Source of the DNA: CAYVSP01 sp964453655
Lineage (GTDB): Bacteria; Patescibacteriota; Saccharimonadia; Saccharimonadales; CAYVSP01
NCBI GenBank assembly: GCA_964453655.1
Contig: CAYVSP010000001.1
Span: 9,163-73,162 of the forward strand
DNA: 64,000 bases
Reading direction: 5' to 3'
Both the position numbers and the translations under genes were made by a program. Under the pieces are notes generated by a model that was given only the letters and a program-made list of their open reading frames with translations, was not told where the DNA came from and did not search any database. The stretch's first letter is position 1, and each line of letters begins with the position of its first letter. Of this stretch, positions 8,708 through 16,700 are shown one piece after another.

Positions 8708-8959
8708 TTAAGCCCGCTTTGCCGCCTGTCGGTATTTTTGCATAAATAGTGTTAGCCATAACAACAGATTAACGGTGGTCATTACTACGGAATACCATAA
8801 CCGCAGACTAAAATAAACGATAAGTCCGGGTATCAAAAATGCAGCAGTCATAAGTCTAGTGCCAATAGCCGGTTTATTTTTGCTGAGTACAGATGGAAGC
8901 AAAGCGACATTGAATGCTAAGAAACTGATCGCTAAAACATAATCCTGCCAACAATGCAT
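8708..8959 (-). CDS. Small three-helix membrane protein paired with FAD oxidase 1
   Basis: An 83-residue membrane protein with three hydrophobic stretches (about 5-23, 36-54, 56-75) and a basic tail. It begins 6 bases after the stop of the FAD-linked oxidase, so the two are likely co-transcribed. The second FAD oxidase of the window is likewise followed by a small membrane protein. Family unknown; a membrane or quinone docking role for the oxidase is possible but inferred from position. Confidence 0.6.
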   Translation of the reverse strand: MHCWQDYVLAISFLAFNVALLPSVLSKNKPAIGTRLMTAAFLIPGLIVYFSLRLWYSVVMTTVNLLLWLTLFMQKYRQAAKRA

Positions 8960-8965
8960 GGCGTT

Positions 8966-10615
8966 TTAGAAATGTTCCCTGATGTGTTTCATTGAATATT
9001 CCCAATCACTGGTGACTTTGACATGCGGATTAAAAATGTTGTCGGGATCAAAAATGTCCTTAAGCTCTTTGAAATAGCCCACCACCTCTTTGCCGTACAT
9101 TTGCTTAAGCCATGGTCCGCGAATCAGTCCGTCATTATGTTCACCGGAGAGCGACCCTTTATAGCTAAGTACCAGCTCATTGACTTCCCGCATAGCTGGC
9201 TCAAGTTTGGCACGTTCTTTAGGATCCTCAATTTTCATGAGTGGGATGATATGAAAGTTGCCGTCGCCCATGTGGCCAGCTACGGTTGCTTGCAGTTTGT
9301 ACTTATTCACAATTTTGCGAAGTTTTGGCAAAAACGCTGGCAAGTGATAGGGCGGTACAACTAAGTCGTCAATAAACGGTGCAGTATGCTTGTCTTTGAC
9401 TTTCTTTCTAAGTAGATTAAAACTTTCACGGCGCATAATCCTGAATTTCCAAGATTTATTTGCTGTTTCATCTTCTTCCATGGCCTCCAATTTATAAGGC
9501 TCCAGAATCTTTTTAAGATTATTTAGCTTTTGGGTTACTTCGGCTTGGCTTTTGCCAGTAAACTCCACCAGCAGGATAAGCTTTGGAATACCTTTAAAAA
9601 GAATCAGCGCATCAGGTAATAACTGGAATGCTAGCTTAATCATTTTTCGCCACCCCAAAGTTTTGCGAAAGAACGGGAAAAACTTAATTGAAAGGTCGAG
9701 TGTATAGTTATCAAACGACTCAAAACTGGTTGGGTGCTGCGTCATTACAGTATTAATAATGTCGCCGAGTCCATCCATCGATTTCATAAAACAGACCAAC
9801 ACACCAGAATATGGTTCTTTTGGCACAAGCTTAAACTTGATGTCGGTTATAAATCCTAGAGTCCCTTGCGAGCCAACAAACGCTTTGGTGAGATCAAATA
9901 TCCCTTTTTGGCGATCCCAAATATCCCACAAATTGTATCCCGTCGAGTTTTTGGATACAGCCGGCTTTGCTTGCTTAATAGCGTCATAATTATTATTAAC
10001 CAACTTAAAGACCTTGCGATAAACACTACCTTCAAAGTCTTTCCGTTTCATTTTTTTATCCAGTTCAGTCTTGTTAAGTGGCCGAATATTGTACTCGTTG
10101 CCATCAGCCAAGACCACTTTGAGTTCGTCCACGTAGTTTATGGTTTTTCCATAACGCAAACTCATTTCACCACCTGAGTTATTGGCTACCATGCCGCCGA
10201 CCGTGCAGAGTTCGCGCGAGGCCGGAAAACTGGGCATAAGAGCTTTTCGTTTTAGGGTTTTAGGCTCAAAATCGCGATAATAGACGCCTGGTTGCACGTG
10301 TGCACGACTGCTTGTGACTGACTCTATTCGGTTAAAATGCTTGGTGAAATCTAAAAGTATGGACTCGCTGAGAGCAGCACCCGACATATCGGTGCCAGCG
10401 CTTCGTGCTGTCAGGGAAAGTTGAGGATTGCGATCCTTATGAGTGGTCACGAATCGCACAATCGTCTGTACATCGTTAACATCCTTCGGAGCAATTACTG
10501 CTGCCGGCTTTACTTCAAACAGGCTGGCATCGTGGCTATATGTTTCTCGAGTTGCCTCACTATCATCAATTTCTCCGCGGATATTATCCTGGAGGTCTCG
10601 TTTGAGACTTATCAT
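8966..10615 (-). CDS. FAD-linked oxidase, D-lactate dehydrogenase/GlcD type
   Basis: A 549-residue flavoprotein of the vanillyl-alcohol-oxidase superfamily. The N-terminal FAD-binding half has ARSAGTDMSGAA and GGMVANNSGGEMS, the loops around the pyrophosphate; the C-terminal FAD-oxidase_C half has GHMGDGNFHI and SGEHNDGLIRGPW. Relatives oxidise D-lactate, glycolate or 2-hydroxyglutarate and pass electrons to quinone or cytochrome. No Fe-S domain is present. With ndh, divergent from it, it could feed the bo oxidase. TTGCGA (10645-10650), 17 bases, TAAGCT (10622-10627) ends 6 bases before the ATG. A paralogue lies at 44611-46251. Confidence 0.9.
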   Translation of the reverse strand: MISLKRDLQDNIRGEIDDSEATRETYSHDASLFEVKPAAVIAPKDVNDVQTIVRFVTTHKDRNPQLSLTARSAGTDMSGAALSESILLDFTKHFNRIESVTSSRAHVQPGVYYRDFEPKTLKRKALMPSFPASRELCTVGGMVANNSGGEMSLRYGKTINYVDELKVVLADGNEYNIRPLNKTELDKKMKRKDFEGSVYRKVFKLVNNNYDAIKQAKPAVSKNSTGYNLWDIWDRQKGIFDLTKAFVGSQGTLGFITDIKFKLVPKEPYSGVLVCFMKSMDGLGDIINTVMTQHPTSFESFDNYTLDLSIKFFPFFRKTLGWRKMIKLAFQLLPDALILFKGIPKLILLVEFTGKSQAEVTQKLNNLKKILEPYKLEAMEEDETANKSWKFRIMRRESFNLLRKKVKDKHTAPFIDDLVVPPYHLPAFLPKLRKIVNKYKLQATVAGHMGDGNFHIIPLMKIEDPKERAKLEPAMREVNELVLSYKGSLSGEHNDGLIRGPWLKQMYGKEVVGYFKELKDIFDPDNIFNPHVKVTSDWEYSMKHIREHF

Positions 10616-10621
10616 ACGATT

Positions 10622-10680
10622 AGCTTAACCGTTATCAATTGCGGTCGCAAGTTGCTTGTGCTTAATCAGCACGCTACACT
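10622..10680. promoter_or_regulatory. Back-to-back divergent promoters of FAD oxidase and ndh
   Basis: The minus promoter is TTGCGA (10645-10650)-17-TAAGCT (10622-10627). The plus promoter is TTGCTT (10652-10657)-17-TACACT (10675-10680). The two -35 boxes are one base apart inside the near-palindrome GCAAGTTGC. Both start codons follow their -10 box by 6 and 8 bases. One bound factor would affect both genes. Confidence 0.65.
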
Positions 10681-10688
10681 TTAAAGTA

Positions 10689-11909
10689 ATGGCAAAACGA
10701 AACATTCGTCTGGTTATCGTCGGTGGCGGCTTTGGCGGTATTAAGTTAGTACGTTCACTGGCCGATATTGATGGCATCCATATAACCCTCATATCCGATC
10801 GCGCTTTTTTCCGCTATTCACCGGCTTTATACCGAACAGCCACCGGACATCGTAATAAAGAATCGAATGTATCTATTAAGGTGCTCCTGAAAGGCATATC
10901 AAACGTACACTTCGTTACAGCGCGGGCCACTAAAATTAATCGCCAGAAAAGGTTGATTACAACGGCTGGCAACACTACCTTCGAGTACGATTATGCCGTC
11001 CTGGCGCTTGGCGTTGTTACAAGTTACTTTGGTATAGATGGTCTTGAGCAGTACGCCTATGGCATAAAATCAGCCGAGGAGGTAGATAAGCTACGCGCCC
11101 ACCTGCACCAAGAGCTTGTTAATGGGGAGGCTTTTGACAAAAACTATGTAGTAGTTGGCGGTGGCCCAACAGGAGTTGAGTTGTCAGCTGCGCTGGTTTA
11201 TTACCTCAACCGCATGGCTAAACGCCATCATATTAAAGAGCACAAGATACACCTTGAACTAATTGAAGCTGCGCACCGCTTGCTTCCCAACAGCTCTCGT
11301 TTAGGCTCTGCACTGGCACGCAAACGCTTAACTAAGCTAGGTGTCAACGTGGTAACAAATTGTCGTGTCCAAGGCGAAACAAAATCAACATTAATGGCAA
11401 ACGGCAAATCAATCCCAACCCAAACAGTCGTCTGGACAGCTGGCGTTACTAATAATCCCTTTTTTCTAGCAAATGCCGCCCAATTCCAACTTAATGAGCA
11501 TCGAAAAGTGGTGGTTGATGGATACCTGCGTGTTGATGAGCGCACATTTGTGATTGGTGACAATGCGGCAACACCATATAGTGGTTTGGCTCTGACAGCA
11601 ATCCATGATGGCACTTATGTTGCCCGCTACCTCAAGCAAACACTGCATCATAGAGTAATTGAGCCATATAAAGCTTCTACGCCCATTTCCGCAGTACCGA
11701 TTGGTCCGCGCTACGCCATTGTGAACTGGCGCGGCCATACCTTTGGAGGCTTTACGGCATCACTTGTAAGGCTGTTTGCTGATCTTATAGGCTATACAGA
11801 TATTATGGGGGTACGTCGAGCAGTTGGTATGTGGCTAAAACGATACGAATATGAGGAAAGGTGTCCTATTTGTAATGCGCTTACGCTAAGTGACGTCATG
11901 AACGATTAA
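10689..11909 (+). CDS. ndh: Type II NADH:quinone dehydrogenase
   Basis: A 406-residue two-dinucleotide-binding flavoprotein that oxidises NADH and reduces quinone without pumping protons. The FAD site is VIVGGGFGGIKL at the N-terminus, the NADH site is VVVGGGPTGVELSAAL near residue 155, and the FAD-closing block is FVIGDNAA with LTAIHDG. The tail carries a CPIC pair. The chosen ATG at 10689 fits the family start and lies 8 bases after the -10 box; an ATG 33 bases upstream precedes the promoter box. With cyoABCD it makes a minimal aerobic chain. Confidence 0.93.
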   Translation: MAKRNIRLVIVGGGFGGIKLVRSLADIDGIHITLISDRAFFRYSPALYRTATGHRNKESNVSIKVLLKGISNVHFVTARATKINRQKRLITTAGNTTFEYDYAVLALGVVTSYFGIDGLEQYAYGIKSAEEVDKLRAHLHQELVNGEAFDKNYVVVGGGPTGVELSAALVYYLNRMAKRHHIKEHKIHLELIEAAHRLLPNSSRLGSALARKRLTKLGVNVVTNCRVQGETKSTLMANGKSIPTQTVVWTAGVTNNPFFLANAAQFQLNEHRKVVVDGYLRVDERTFVIGDNAATPYSGLALTAIHDGTYVARYLKQTLHHRVIEPYKASTPISAVPIGPRYAIVNWRGHTFGGFTASLVRLFADLIGYTDIMGVRRAVGMWLKRYEYEERCPICNALTLSDVMND

Positions 11910-11927
11910 GGTATACTTGGATTAGAA

Positions 11928-12593
11928 ATGGACACTACAACAAAACATCCTGAAAAATTTGAACCCCTGTGGCACGTTCAGTTAGCCGTCTTGTGCGCAA
12001 TTGGCTTACAGATAGTACTAATTGATAAATTAACGGCAGGCCCTAAATATATAATTGCCGGCCTTGAGTTTGTTCTTTTGATTATTTTGTCAATCACCAC
12101 ACATGATGCACTCATTTATAAAAGCGGTAGCTTGAGACGCTTGGTTGGGATTATAATGACTGGCTTGATTTCGATGGCTAACATTACCTCTCTCATCTTA
12201 GTGCTTAACTATTTGCTCACTAAGTCCCATCATATCGATGGCCGCACGCTCATTTTCTCGGCGATAGCCATTTTTCTTACCAACATTATTATGTTTGGCT
12301 TATGGTACTGGGAGTTGGATGGCGGCGGACCGGGCGGGCGTGGCACGCACAGGCCGCCGGTGGATTTTCTGTTTCCTCAGATGAATATTTCGTACAAAGT
12401 TACTGAGCAAGAAAATTGGCAACCCACTTTTTTTGATTACCTATACGTATCCATTACTAATGCGACCGCTTTTAGTCCGACCGACACATTGCCCATTACA
12501 CATAGAGCTAAATTACTGATGAGTATTCAAAGTATAGCTTCATTACTGACTGTCGCTTTGGTGGCGGCGCGGGCAATTAATATCCTAGCTTAA
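11928..12593 (+). CDS. Conserved membrane protein, four helices
   Basis: A 221-residue protein with four or five hydrophobic segments and a conserved extracellular-looking stretch FDYLYVSITNATAFSPTDTLPITHRAKLLMSIQS that resembles the pore-like region of a widespread uncharacterised integral membrane family related in shape to ion channels. It follows ndh by 18 bases, with TATACT ending 10 bases before the ATG. Its stop overlaps the stop of sodX by 4 bases in convergent orientation. No function is established. Confidence 0.7.
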   Translation: MDTTTKHPEKFEPLWHVQLAVLCAIGLQIVLIDKLTAGPKYIIAGLEFVLLIILSITTHDALIYKSGSLRRLVGIIMTGLISMANITSLILVLNYLLTKSHHIDGRTLIFSAIAIFLTNIIMFGLWYWELDGGGPGGRGTHRPPVDFLFPQMNISYKVTEQENWQPTFFDYLYVSITNATAFSPTDTLPITHRAKLLMSIQSIASLLTVALVAARAINILA

Positions 12594-12874
12594 GAACGCG
12601 GCCAGAGTAGCTTCCCAACCACTGCCGTTAGCTCCAACCAGCCGAATTCATCGCTGTCGGTACTTTTGAGACGATTATCACCAGACACAAATATTCGCTT
12701 TTCGCTAACCTTAGTTACTCGCTTTACCTTCTCCAGTCCATTATGGCGTATAACCACTATATCTCCCTCTTTGGGCGGCAAGTACCAGCGAGTCATAATG
12801 ATGACATTGCCTGGCAGTAAACGCGGCATCATACTTTCACCCTCAACACGGCGAAGCCCTAAGGGTAACTTCAT
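12590..12874 (-). CDS. sodX: Nickel superoxide dismutase maturation protease (S26 signal-peptidase type)
   Basis: A 94-residue minimal S26 peptidase. The catalytic serine is in VEGESMMPRLLPGN, the general-base lysine in the LEKVKRV block, and SGDN with STDS marks the conserved C-terminal box. Short S26 proteins paired with NiSOD remove the propeptide so that the nickel-binding His becomes the N-terminus. It starts 3 bases after the sodN stop, so the two form one operon. It lacks a clear membrane anchor, fitting a cytoplasmic processing role. Confidence 0.88.
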   Translation of the reverse strand: MKLPLGLRRVEGESMMPRLLPGNVIIMTRWYLPPKEGDIVVIRHNGLEKVKRVTKVSEKRIFVSGDNRLKSTDSDEFGWLELTAVVGKLLWPRS

Positions 12875-12877
12875 GGC

Positions 12878-13261
12878 TTACTGAGCCTTCTTGGTTTCCC
12901 AGAATATCTTACTAATCTCAGCAATCATCGCCAGCAGTTTTTTACCTTCGGCCGGATCAGAATGATGTTTGCATTCGCCGGCTTGTTTAGTCGCTTTCCA
13001 AAACTTGTCATGCAAATCAGGATATTTTTTGAGATGCTCGGGCTTGAAGTAATCAGTCCAAAGAACCCATAGGTGATGTTTTACTAGCTCAGCTCGTTGT
13101 TCTTTAATGAAAAGCGCACGTATTTTACCCTCTTCATCAAGTTCTTTATATTTGGTCTGGATAGCATAGACGCTTTTAGCCTCTATTTCGGCCTGTACTG
13201 GATCGTACACCCCACATGGTAAATCGCAGTGCGCATATACTGGTTTAATAAATTGCTTCAT
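12878..13261 (-). CDS. sodN: Nickel-containing superoxide dismutase
   Basis: A 127-residue NiSOD that dismutates superoxide. The nickel hook HCDLPCGVYDP follows a 10-residue propeptide (MKQFIKPVYA); after cleavage His1, Cys2 and Cys6 bind nickel. The helical body retains the family blocks IKEQRAELVKHHLWVLWTDYFKPEH and KIFWETKKA. Mature length of 117 matches Streptomyces NiSOD. Unlike many genes here it has a strong Shine-Dalgarno (AAAGGAGG). An extended -10 (TGC plus TATACT, 13286-13294) lies just upstream, at the end of the preceding gene. The enzyme fits the neighbouring oxygen-respiration genes. Confidence 0.96.
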   Translation of the reverse strand: MKQFIKPVYAHCDLPCGVYDPVQAEIEAKSVYAIQTKYKELDEEGKIRALFIKEQRAELVKHHLWVLWTDYFKPEHLKKYPDLHDKFWKATKQAGECKHHSDPAEGKKLLAMIAEISKIFWETKKAQ

Positions 13262-13285
13262 GCTCTGCCTCCTTTTCTATGAGCT

Positions 13286-13294
13286 AGTATAGCA
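13286..13294 (-). promoter_or_regulatory. sodN extended -10 promoter
   Basis: TGC followed by TATACT on the minus strand gives an extended -10 site. The transcript would have about 20 bases of leader carrying the AAAGGAGG ribosome site. It sits 4-12 bases before the stop of the upstream gene, so sodN can be expressed independently. Confidence 0.6.
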
Positions 13295-13297
13295 ATC

Positions 13298-14218
13298 TCA
13301 GGCCACACTTTTTAATCGTCTAACTTCATTTGGCGGTGGTGTAGGTGATTTAGGTTTTTTATCAAACCAATTTCTCATGAAGCCAGCTGCTTCTTCTGGC
13401 GTAAATGCATGCACCAAAGCAAAGGTGACTTCCTGTTGATCGCGTGGTTTAGCACGATCAACCATACCTTTTGCATAAAGTCGTAATATTTTATCGACTA
13501 CATCTGGCTTCATGCCAAGCGGCAATGCATTACCGCTTAGCGTCGACAAACGATTGACACAAAGCTTAATCATTGCTGCGCCGCCTACACACATAGCAAT
13601 GCGGTTCATACGAGTAGCCCTGTCTTCAATGCCATCCTTACCAAATTTATGTTCATAAATAACATCGATTTTCTCTGGAATGCTCAATGTTCCATTTTGA
13701 GGTCGATTCTCTAGGGCAACATTAGCATGTCTCTTGATTAAAAATTGGGAGTACACGTTTGCATACACGCCCCGAGCGGCTGATTCAACTGCAAAATCCC
13801 TTATAACGCTGTCAGTGAAAGCCAAATTTGAAAATTGCCCTAGTATGGTTTCAACCGGCCGATATAAAGCATTGATTGCATTGGGTGACATGTAAATAAT
13901 TGCGGATTCAGTCAGTGTATCTGTAACATCATCAACCGTGACCTCGAAACCGGCTCGCTCAGATGATCTATTAGCGTCAGGCACAAGTACCGCACTACAT
14001 TCTGCGCTTACAGCCCGTTGTGCTATTCGCACCTCTGTATCTGGTACAAAACTTTGCACAATGCCACGGGCTTCAGTATGAATCGAAGGTTCTTGTAAAT
14101 TTTCTAGAAAATTGTCGATATTAAAATCTTCTCCTAGAAAGCTAAGTTGTCGTCTCAGTTGGGGTAAATCGCCGGCAAAAATTGGCTGAAAGCCTTCTCC
14201 GCCTTGCTGGGTATACAT
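13298..14218 (-). CDS. Hypothetical protein, 306 residues
   Basis: A soluble, mixed helical protein that I do not recognise. It has no signal peptide and no membrane segment. The C-terminus is basic and proline-rich (DKKPKSPTPPPNEVRRLKSVA). A cysteine-containing stretch lies in the middle (RIAMCVGGAAMIKLCVN). It is followed directly by the sodN promoter and preceded by trmD's strand-mate region with no strong promoter visible. Codon use looks like the neighbours. Confidence 0.6.
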   Translation of the reverse strand: MYTQQGGEGFQPIFAGDLPQLRRQLSFLGEDFNIDNFLENLQEPSIHTEARGIVQSFVPDTEVRIAQRAVSAECSAVLVPDANRSSERAGFEVTVDDVTDTLTESAIIYMSPNAINALYRPVETILGQFSNLAFTDSVIRDFAVESAARGVYANVYSQFLIKRHANVALENRPQNGTLSIPEKIDVIYEHKFGKDGIEDRATRMNRIAMCVGGAAMIKLCVNRLSTLSGNALPLGMKPDVVDKILRLYAKGMVDRAKPRDQQEVTFALVHAFTPEEAAGFMRNWFDKKPKSPTPPPNEVRRLKSVA

Positions 14219-14250
14219 AGTATATTTATAACATAAACATACTTATATTA

Positions 14251-14889
14251 CTATAGTTTTTGCTGTCGCCATTTTTCAATTTCGCCGTGGTTGCCGGTCA
14301 GTAAAACGTCAGGAACACTCAAGCCCCTAAAGTCCTCAGGGCGAGTATATTGCGGGAACTCTATTGTCTCATCATCTTGTTGAAATGATTCAATCTCAGT
14401 CGAGGCTTCACCGCCTAAAACACCCGGCAGCAATCTTACTACGCTATCTATAATAATCATGGCCGGTAATTCGCCGCCGGTAAGCACATAGTTGCCGATG
14501 CAAAACTGCTGATTAACCCATTTAACAATTCGCTCATCATAGCCTTCATAACGCGGGCAAACAAGAATTAGGCCTTTAGCCTTTGCGAGCTTCTTGGCAT
14601 CTGATTGCTTGTAACTCTTGCCTCTTGGCGTTGGTAAAATAACGATTGCTTCCGGATCATTTTCTTTGGCTTTCTCTATGGCCGCTACAATCGGTTCAGG
14701 TTTTAGCAACATTCCATCGCCACCACCGTATGGCGTATCGTCTACCGTTTTACGTTTGCCAATACCAAAATCACGCAAGTTTATATAGCTAATCTCAATA
14801 ATTTTGCGGTCCTGCGCTTTCCAAAGCATGCTGGCATTAAGCACGCCAGAGAACATGTCCGGAAAAAGGGTAATTATTTGCACTTTCAT
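14251..14889 (-). CDS. trmD: tRNA (guanine-37-N1)-methyltransferase
   Basis: A 212-residue SPOUT methyltransferase that makes m1G37 in tRNAs reading CNN codons. The trefoil-knot SAM site is visible in ILVCPRYEGYDERI and IGNYVLTGGELPAMIIIDSVVRLLPGVLG, and the early block KRKTVDDTPYGGGDGMLLKPEP is diagnostic. The ATG at 14889 starts the family's MKVQIITLFP; TATAAT with an upstream TG (14897-14905) ends 7 bases before it. It follows rpsP and khpA as in many bacteria, but rimM is absent from the cluster and a terminator separates it from khpA. Confidence 0.95.
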   Translation of the reverse strand: MKVQIITLFPDMFSGVLNASMLWKAQDRKIIEISYINLRDFGIGKRKTVDDTPYGGGDGMLLKPEPIVAAIEKAKENDPEAIVILPTPRGKSYKQSDAKKLAKAKGLILVCPRYEGYDERIVKWVNQQFCIGNYVLTGGELPAMIIIDSVVRLLPGVLGGEASTEIESFQQDDETIEFPQYTRPEDFRGLSVPDVLLTGNHGEIEKWRQQKL

Positions 14890-14910
14890 TGAAATTATTA
14901 TACCACCTGC

Positions 14911-14937
14911 AAACAAAAAGAACCTCTGTTGAGGTTC
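14911..14937 (-). terminator. Rho-independent terminator after khpA
   Basis: On the minus strand, a perfect 7-bp stem GAACCTC/GAGGTTC with a four-base loop is followed by TTTTTGTTT. It ends the rpsP-khpA transcript immediately upstream of the trmD promoter. A second, imperfect hairpin lies at about 14951-14990. Confidence 0.85.
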
Positions 14938-15000
14938 GTTTTGTCACATAAAGCTCCCATCTTTCGATGGCTCGCAGAGCTTTTCTTTTTGACTAACTAA

Positions 15001-15462
15001 TTATACATCAAGATCATCAAGTTCTTCAAGTTCACGACGCGTTTCACTCACAACATCGCTATGCTTGTCTTCTTCAGGCTCGACTGCTACGTCTTCGCCT
15101 GCATCTTCATCCGTATTATTATCCTGATCGTCATTTGATGAGCTATCAGGCTGCTCACCTTCGTGATTTGAGCTGTCTGCCTCTCTAGGCTCACTGCGTT
15201 CTGGTCGAGGCACTCCGTTATCGACAATTTTCAGATTATAACGGGCATCATTTTTAGTTCCCAGCGCTCGCAAAAGTGTGCGCAAACTTTGAGCGGTTGC
15301 ACCCCGTTTGCCGATTACCCGGCCTAAATCTTCAGGATCAACTGTGAGTTCAAGCAGTACGCCTTTTTCGTCAATACGCCGTTCAATTTGAACAGCGTCA
15401 GGTTTACTAACTAAGGATTTGACAACGAATTCGATAAATTGTTGGTCGATGGTAGTACTCAT
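15001..15462 (-). CDS. khpA: KhpA-like KH-domain RNA-binding protein with acidic tail
   Basis: Residues 1-80 are a single KH domain (IDQQFIEFVVKSLV start, GRVIGKRGATAQSLRTLLRALG loop with GxxG-type GKRG), the RNA-binding protein usually encoded between rpsP and rimM/trmD. Residues 85-153 are a low-complexity, strongly acidic tail rich in Asp, Glu, Ser and Asn that normal KhpA (about 80 residues) lacks. It has its own extended -10 (TGG plus TATACT, 15500-15508) and a GAGGAG ribosome site. Confidence 0.88.
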   Translation of the reverse strand: MSTTIDQQFIEFVVKSLVSKPDAVQIERRIDEKGVLLELTVDPEDLGRVIGKRGATAQSLRTLLRALGTKNDARYNLKIVDNGVPRPERSEPREADSSNHEGEQPDSSSNDDQDNNTDEDAGEDVAVEPEEDKHSDVVSETRRELEELDDLDV

Positions 15463-15527
15463 GGTGGCGGACTCCTCTGTTAAATCTCAGAATAATACTA
15501 GTATACCAGATTCTATTCAGTGGGTTT

Positions 15528-16079
15528 TTATTCGGTGTTGTCTGCTTCAGACTCGAGCTCAGCAGTTGCTTCTTCTGCCTCAGGTTTTTCGTTTGCTTCA
15601 GGTGTGTCTTTAGGAGACGCAGCCGGCTCAGTAGTTTCTGCTTCTGTCTTTTCCGCAGCTTCTGGTGGTTGAGTAGAAACTTCTTCGGTTTGTGCATCTG
15701 TCGCAGGTGCTTCCTTTGGCTTAGCTTCATCAGCTTTAACTTCTGACTTGGGCGCCTCAGTTCCAGCGGGACGATTTTTGCGTAATTTTTCTGGATTGCG
15801 GGTTGCGCTCTCTTTTTTGGGAGCTATTTTGACCCATTTGGGTAGCTTTACGCCTTCACTTTTTAGTAACCTTGCTACCCGCTCCGACGGTTGAGCGCCG
15901 TGTTCCAGATAAAAACTAGCTTCTTCTTTCTTTAGCTGAGCTGTCTTGGTGTGTGGATTATAACTTCCGAGCAGGGCTACAACATTACCACTGCTAGGAT
16001 GCCTATGGGCATCTTGAACAATTACGCGAAATTGAGCATGTCCTTTGCGGCCGGTTCTTTGCATACGAATAGCTAACAT
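15528..16079 (-). CDS. rpsP: 30S ribosomal protein S16 with long Pro/Ala/Glu tail
   Basis: Residues 1-80 are S16 (MLAIRMQRTGRKGHAQFRVIV, then GSYNPHTK and GAQPSERVARLLKSEGV). About 100 further residues form a disordered tail rich in Lys, Pro, Ala and Glu; typical S16 is 80-100 residues. TACACT (16088-16093) ends 8 bases before the ATG. First gene of rpsP-khpA. Confidence 0.94.
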   Translation of the reverse strand: MLAIRMQRTGRKGHAQFRVIVQDAHRHPSSGNVVALLGSYNPHTKTAQLKKEEASFYLEHGAQPSERVARLLKSEGVKLPKWVKIAPKKESATRNPEKLRKNRPAGTEAPKSEVKADEAKPKEAPATDAQTEEVSTQPPEAAEKTEAETTEPAASPKDTPEANEKPEAEEATAELESEADNTE

Positions 16080-16162
16080 GGTGCTTTAGTGTACTTCCCT
16101 TATCTAAAAATAGTAAACCAAGTTCGCCTTATTCTACAGATTACCGCCCCTGTTGTCAAACT

Positions 16163-16654
16163 CTATTCAGTAGTTCTTGTGGCCGCTAACTTCATTCGCC
16201 TAAATATGGCTACCGTAAAGTTCATATCTTGTTGTGTACCAGAAACAGATAAACTATTGTGGCGTAGCGTAAAGTTTATTCCGGTTGTAATTGTAATGTC
16301 AGTTCCTGGATGGACGGGAGTAGGGGCCGCACGTAGCACTATAAAAGATTCATTGTAGTCAAGTTCACCTGTTTCTGAGTCGACACATTTTACCCCTTCA
16401 AGCCAAACAAATCCGATCATTTTCCCGCCATAAATATACGGAAAGCGGGGTGTCTCATGTTGTACGCCACTTTTGCCAAAACCTGTTCCCCCTAAAGAAA
16501 GCTCTTCTAAAACACCTAGACCCTTATCGAGAGCATCTCGGCACTTTTGTTCGTCTAGCTCGGGATTGTTAGGCATAACCAATTGATCAATGGCTTGAGT
16601 TACTGGATCATGGCTCATGAAACCACCCTCAATCTGGCCTTTTTCTGCACTCAT
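16163..16654 (-). CDS. Hypothetical protein, 163 residues
   Basis: A soluble protein without recognisable domain. The C-terminal half looks beta-rich (FIVLRAAPTPVHPGTDITITTGINFTLRH). A clear promoter, TTGCAC (16684-16689), 16 bases, TAAACT (16662-16667), ends 7 bases before the ATG, which supports the gene and its start. It is monocistronic, between rpsP and rnc. Confidence 0.65.
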   Translation of the reverse strand: MSAEKGQIEGGFMSHDPVTQAIDQLVMPNNPELDEQKCRDALDKGLGVLEELSLGGTGFGKSGVQHETPRFPYIYGGKMIGFVWLEGVKCVDSETGELDYNESFIVLRAAPTPVHPGTDITITTGINFTLRHNSLSVSGTQQDMNFTVAIFRRMKLAATRTTE

Positions 16655-16700
16655 GGTTTGAAGTTTACAACAGAAAGCGATTTGTGCAACCTAAAGCAAT

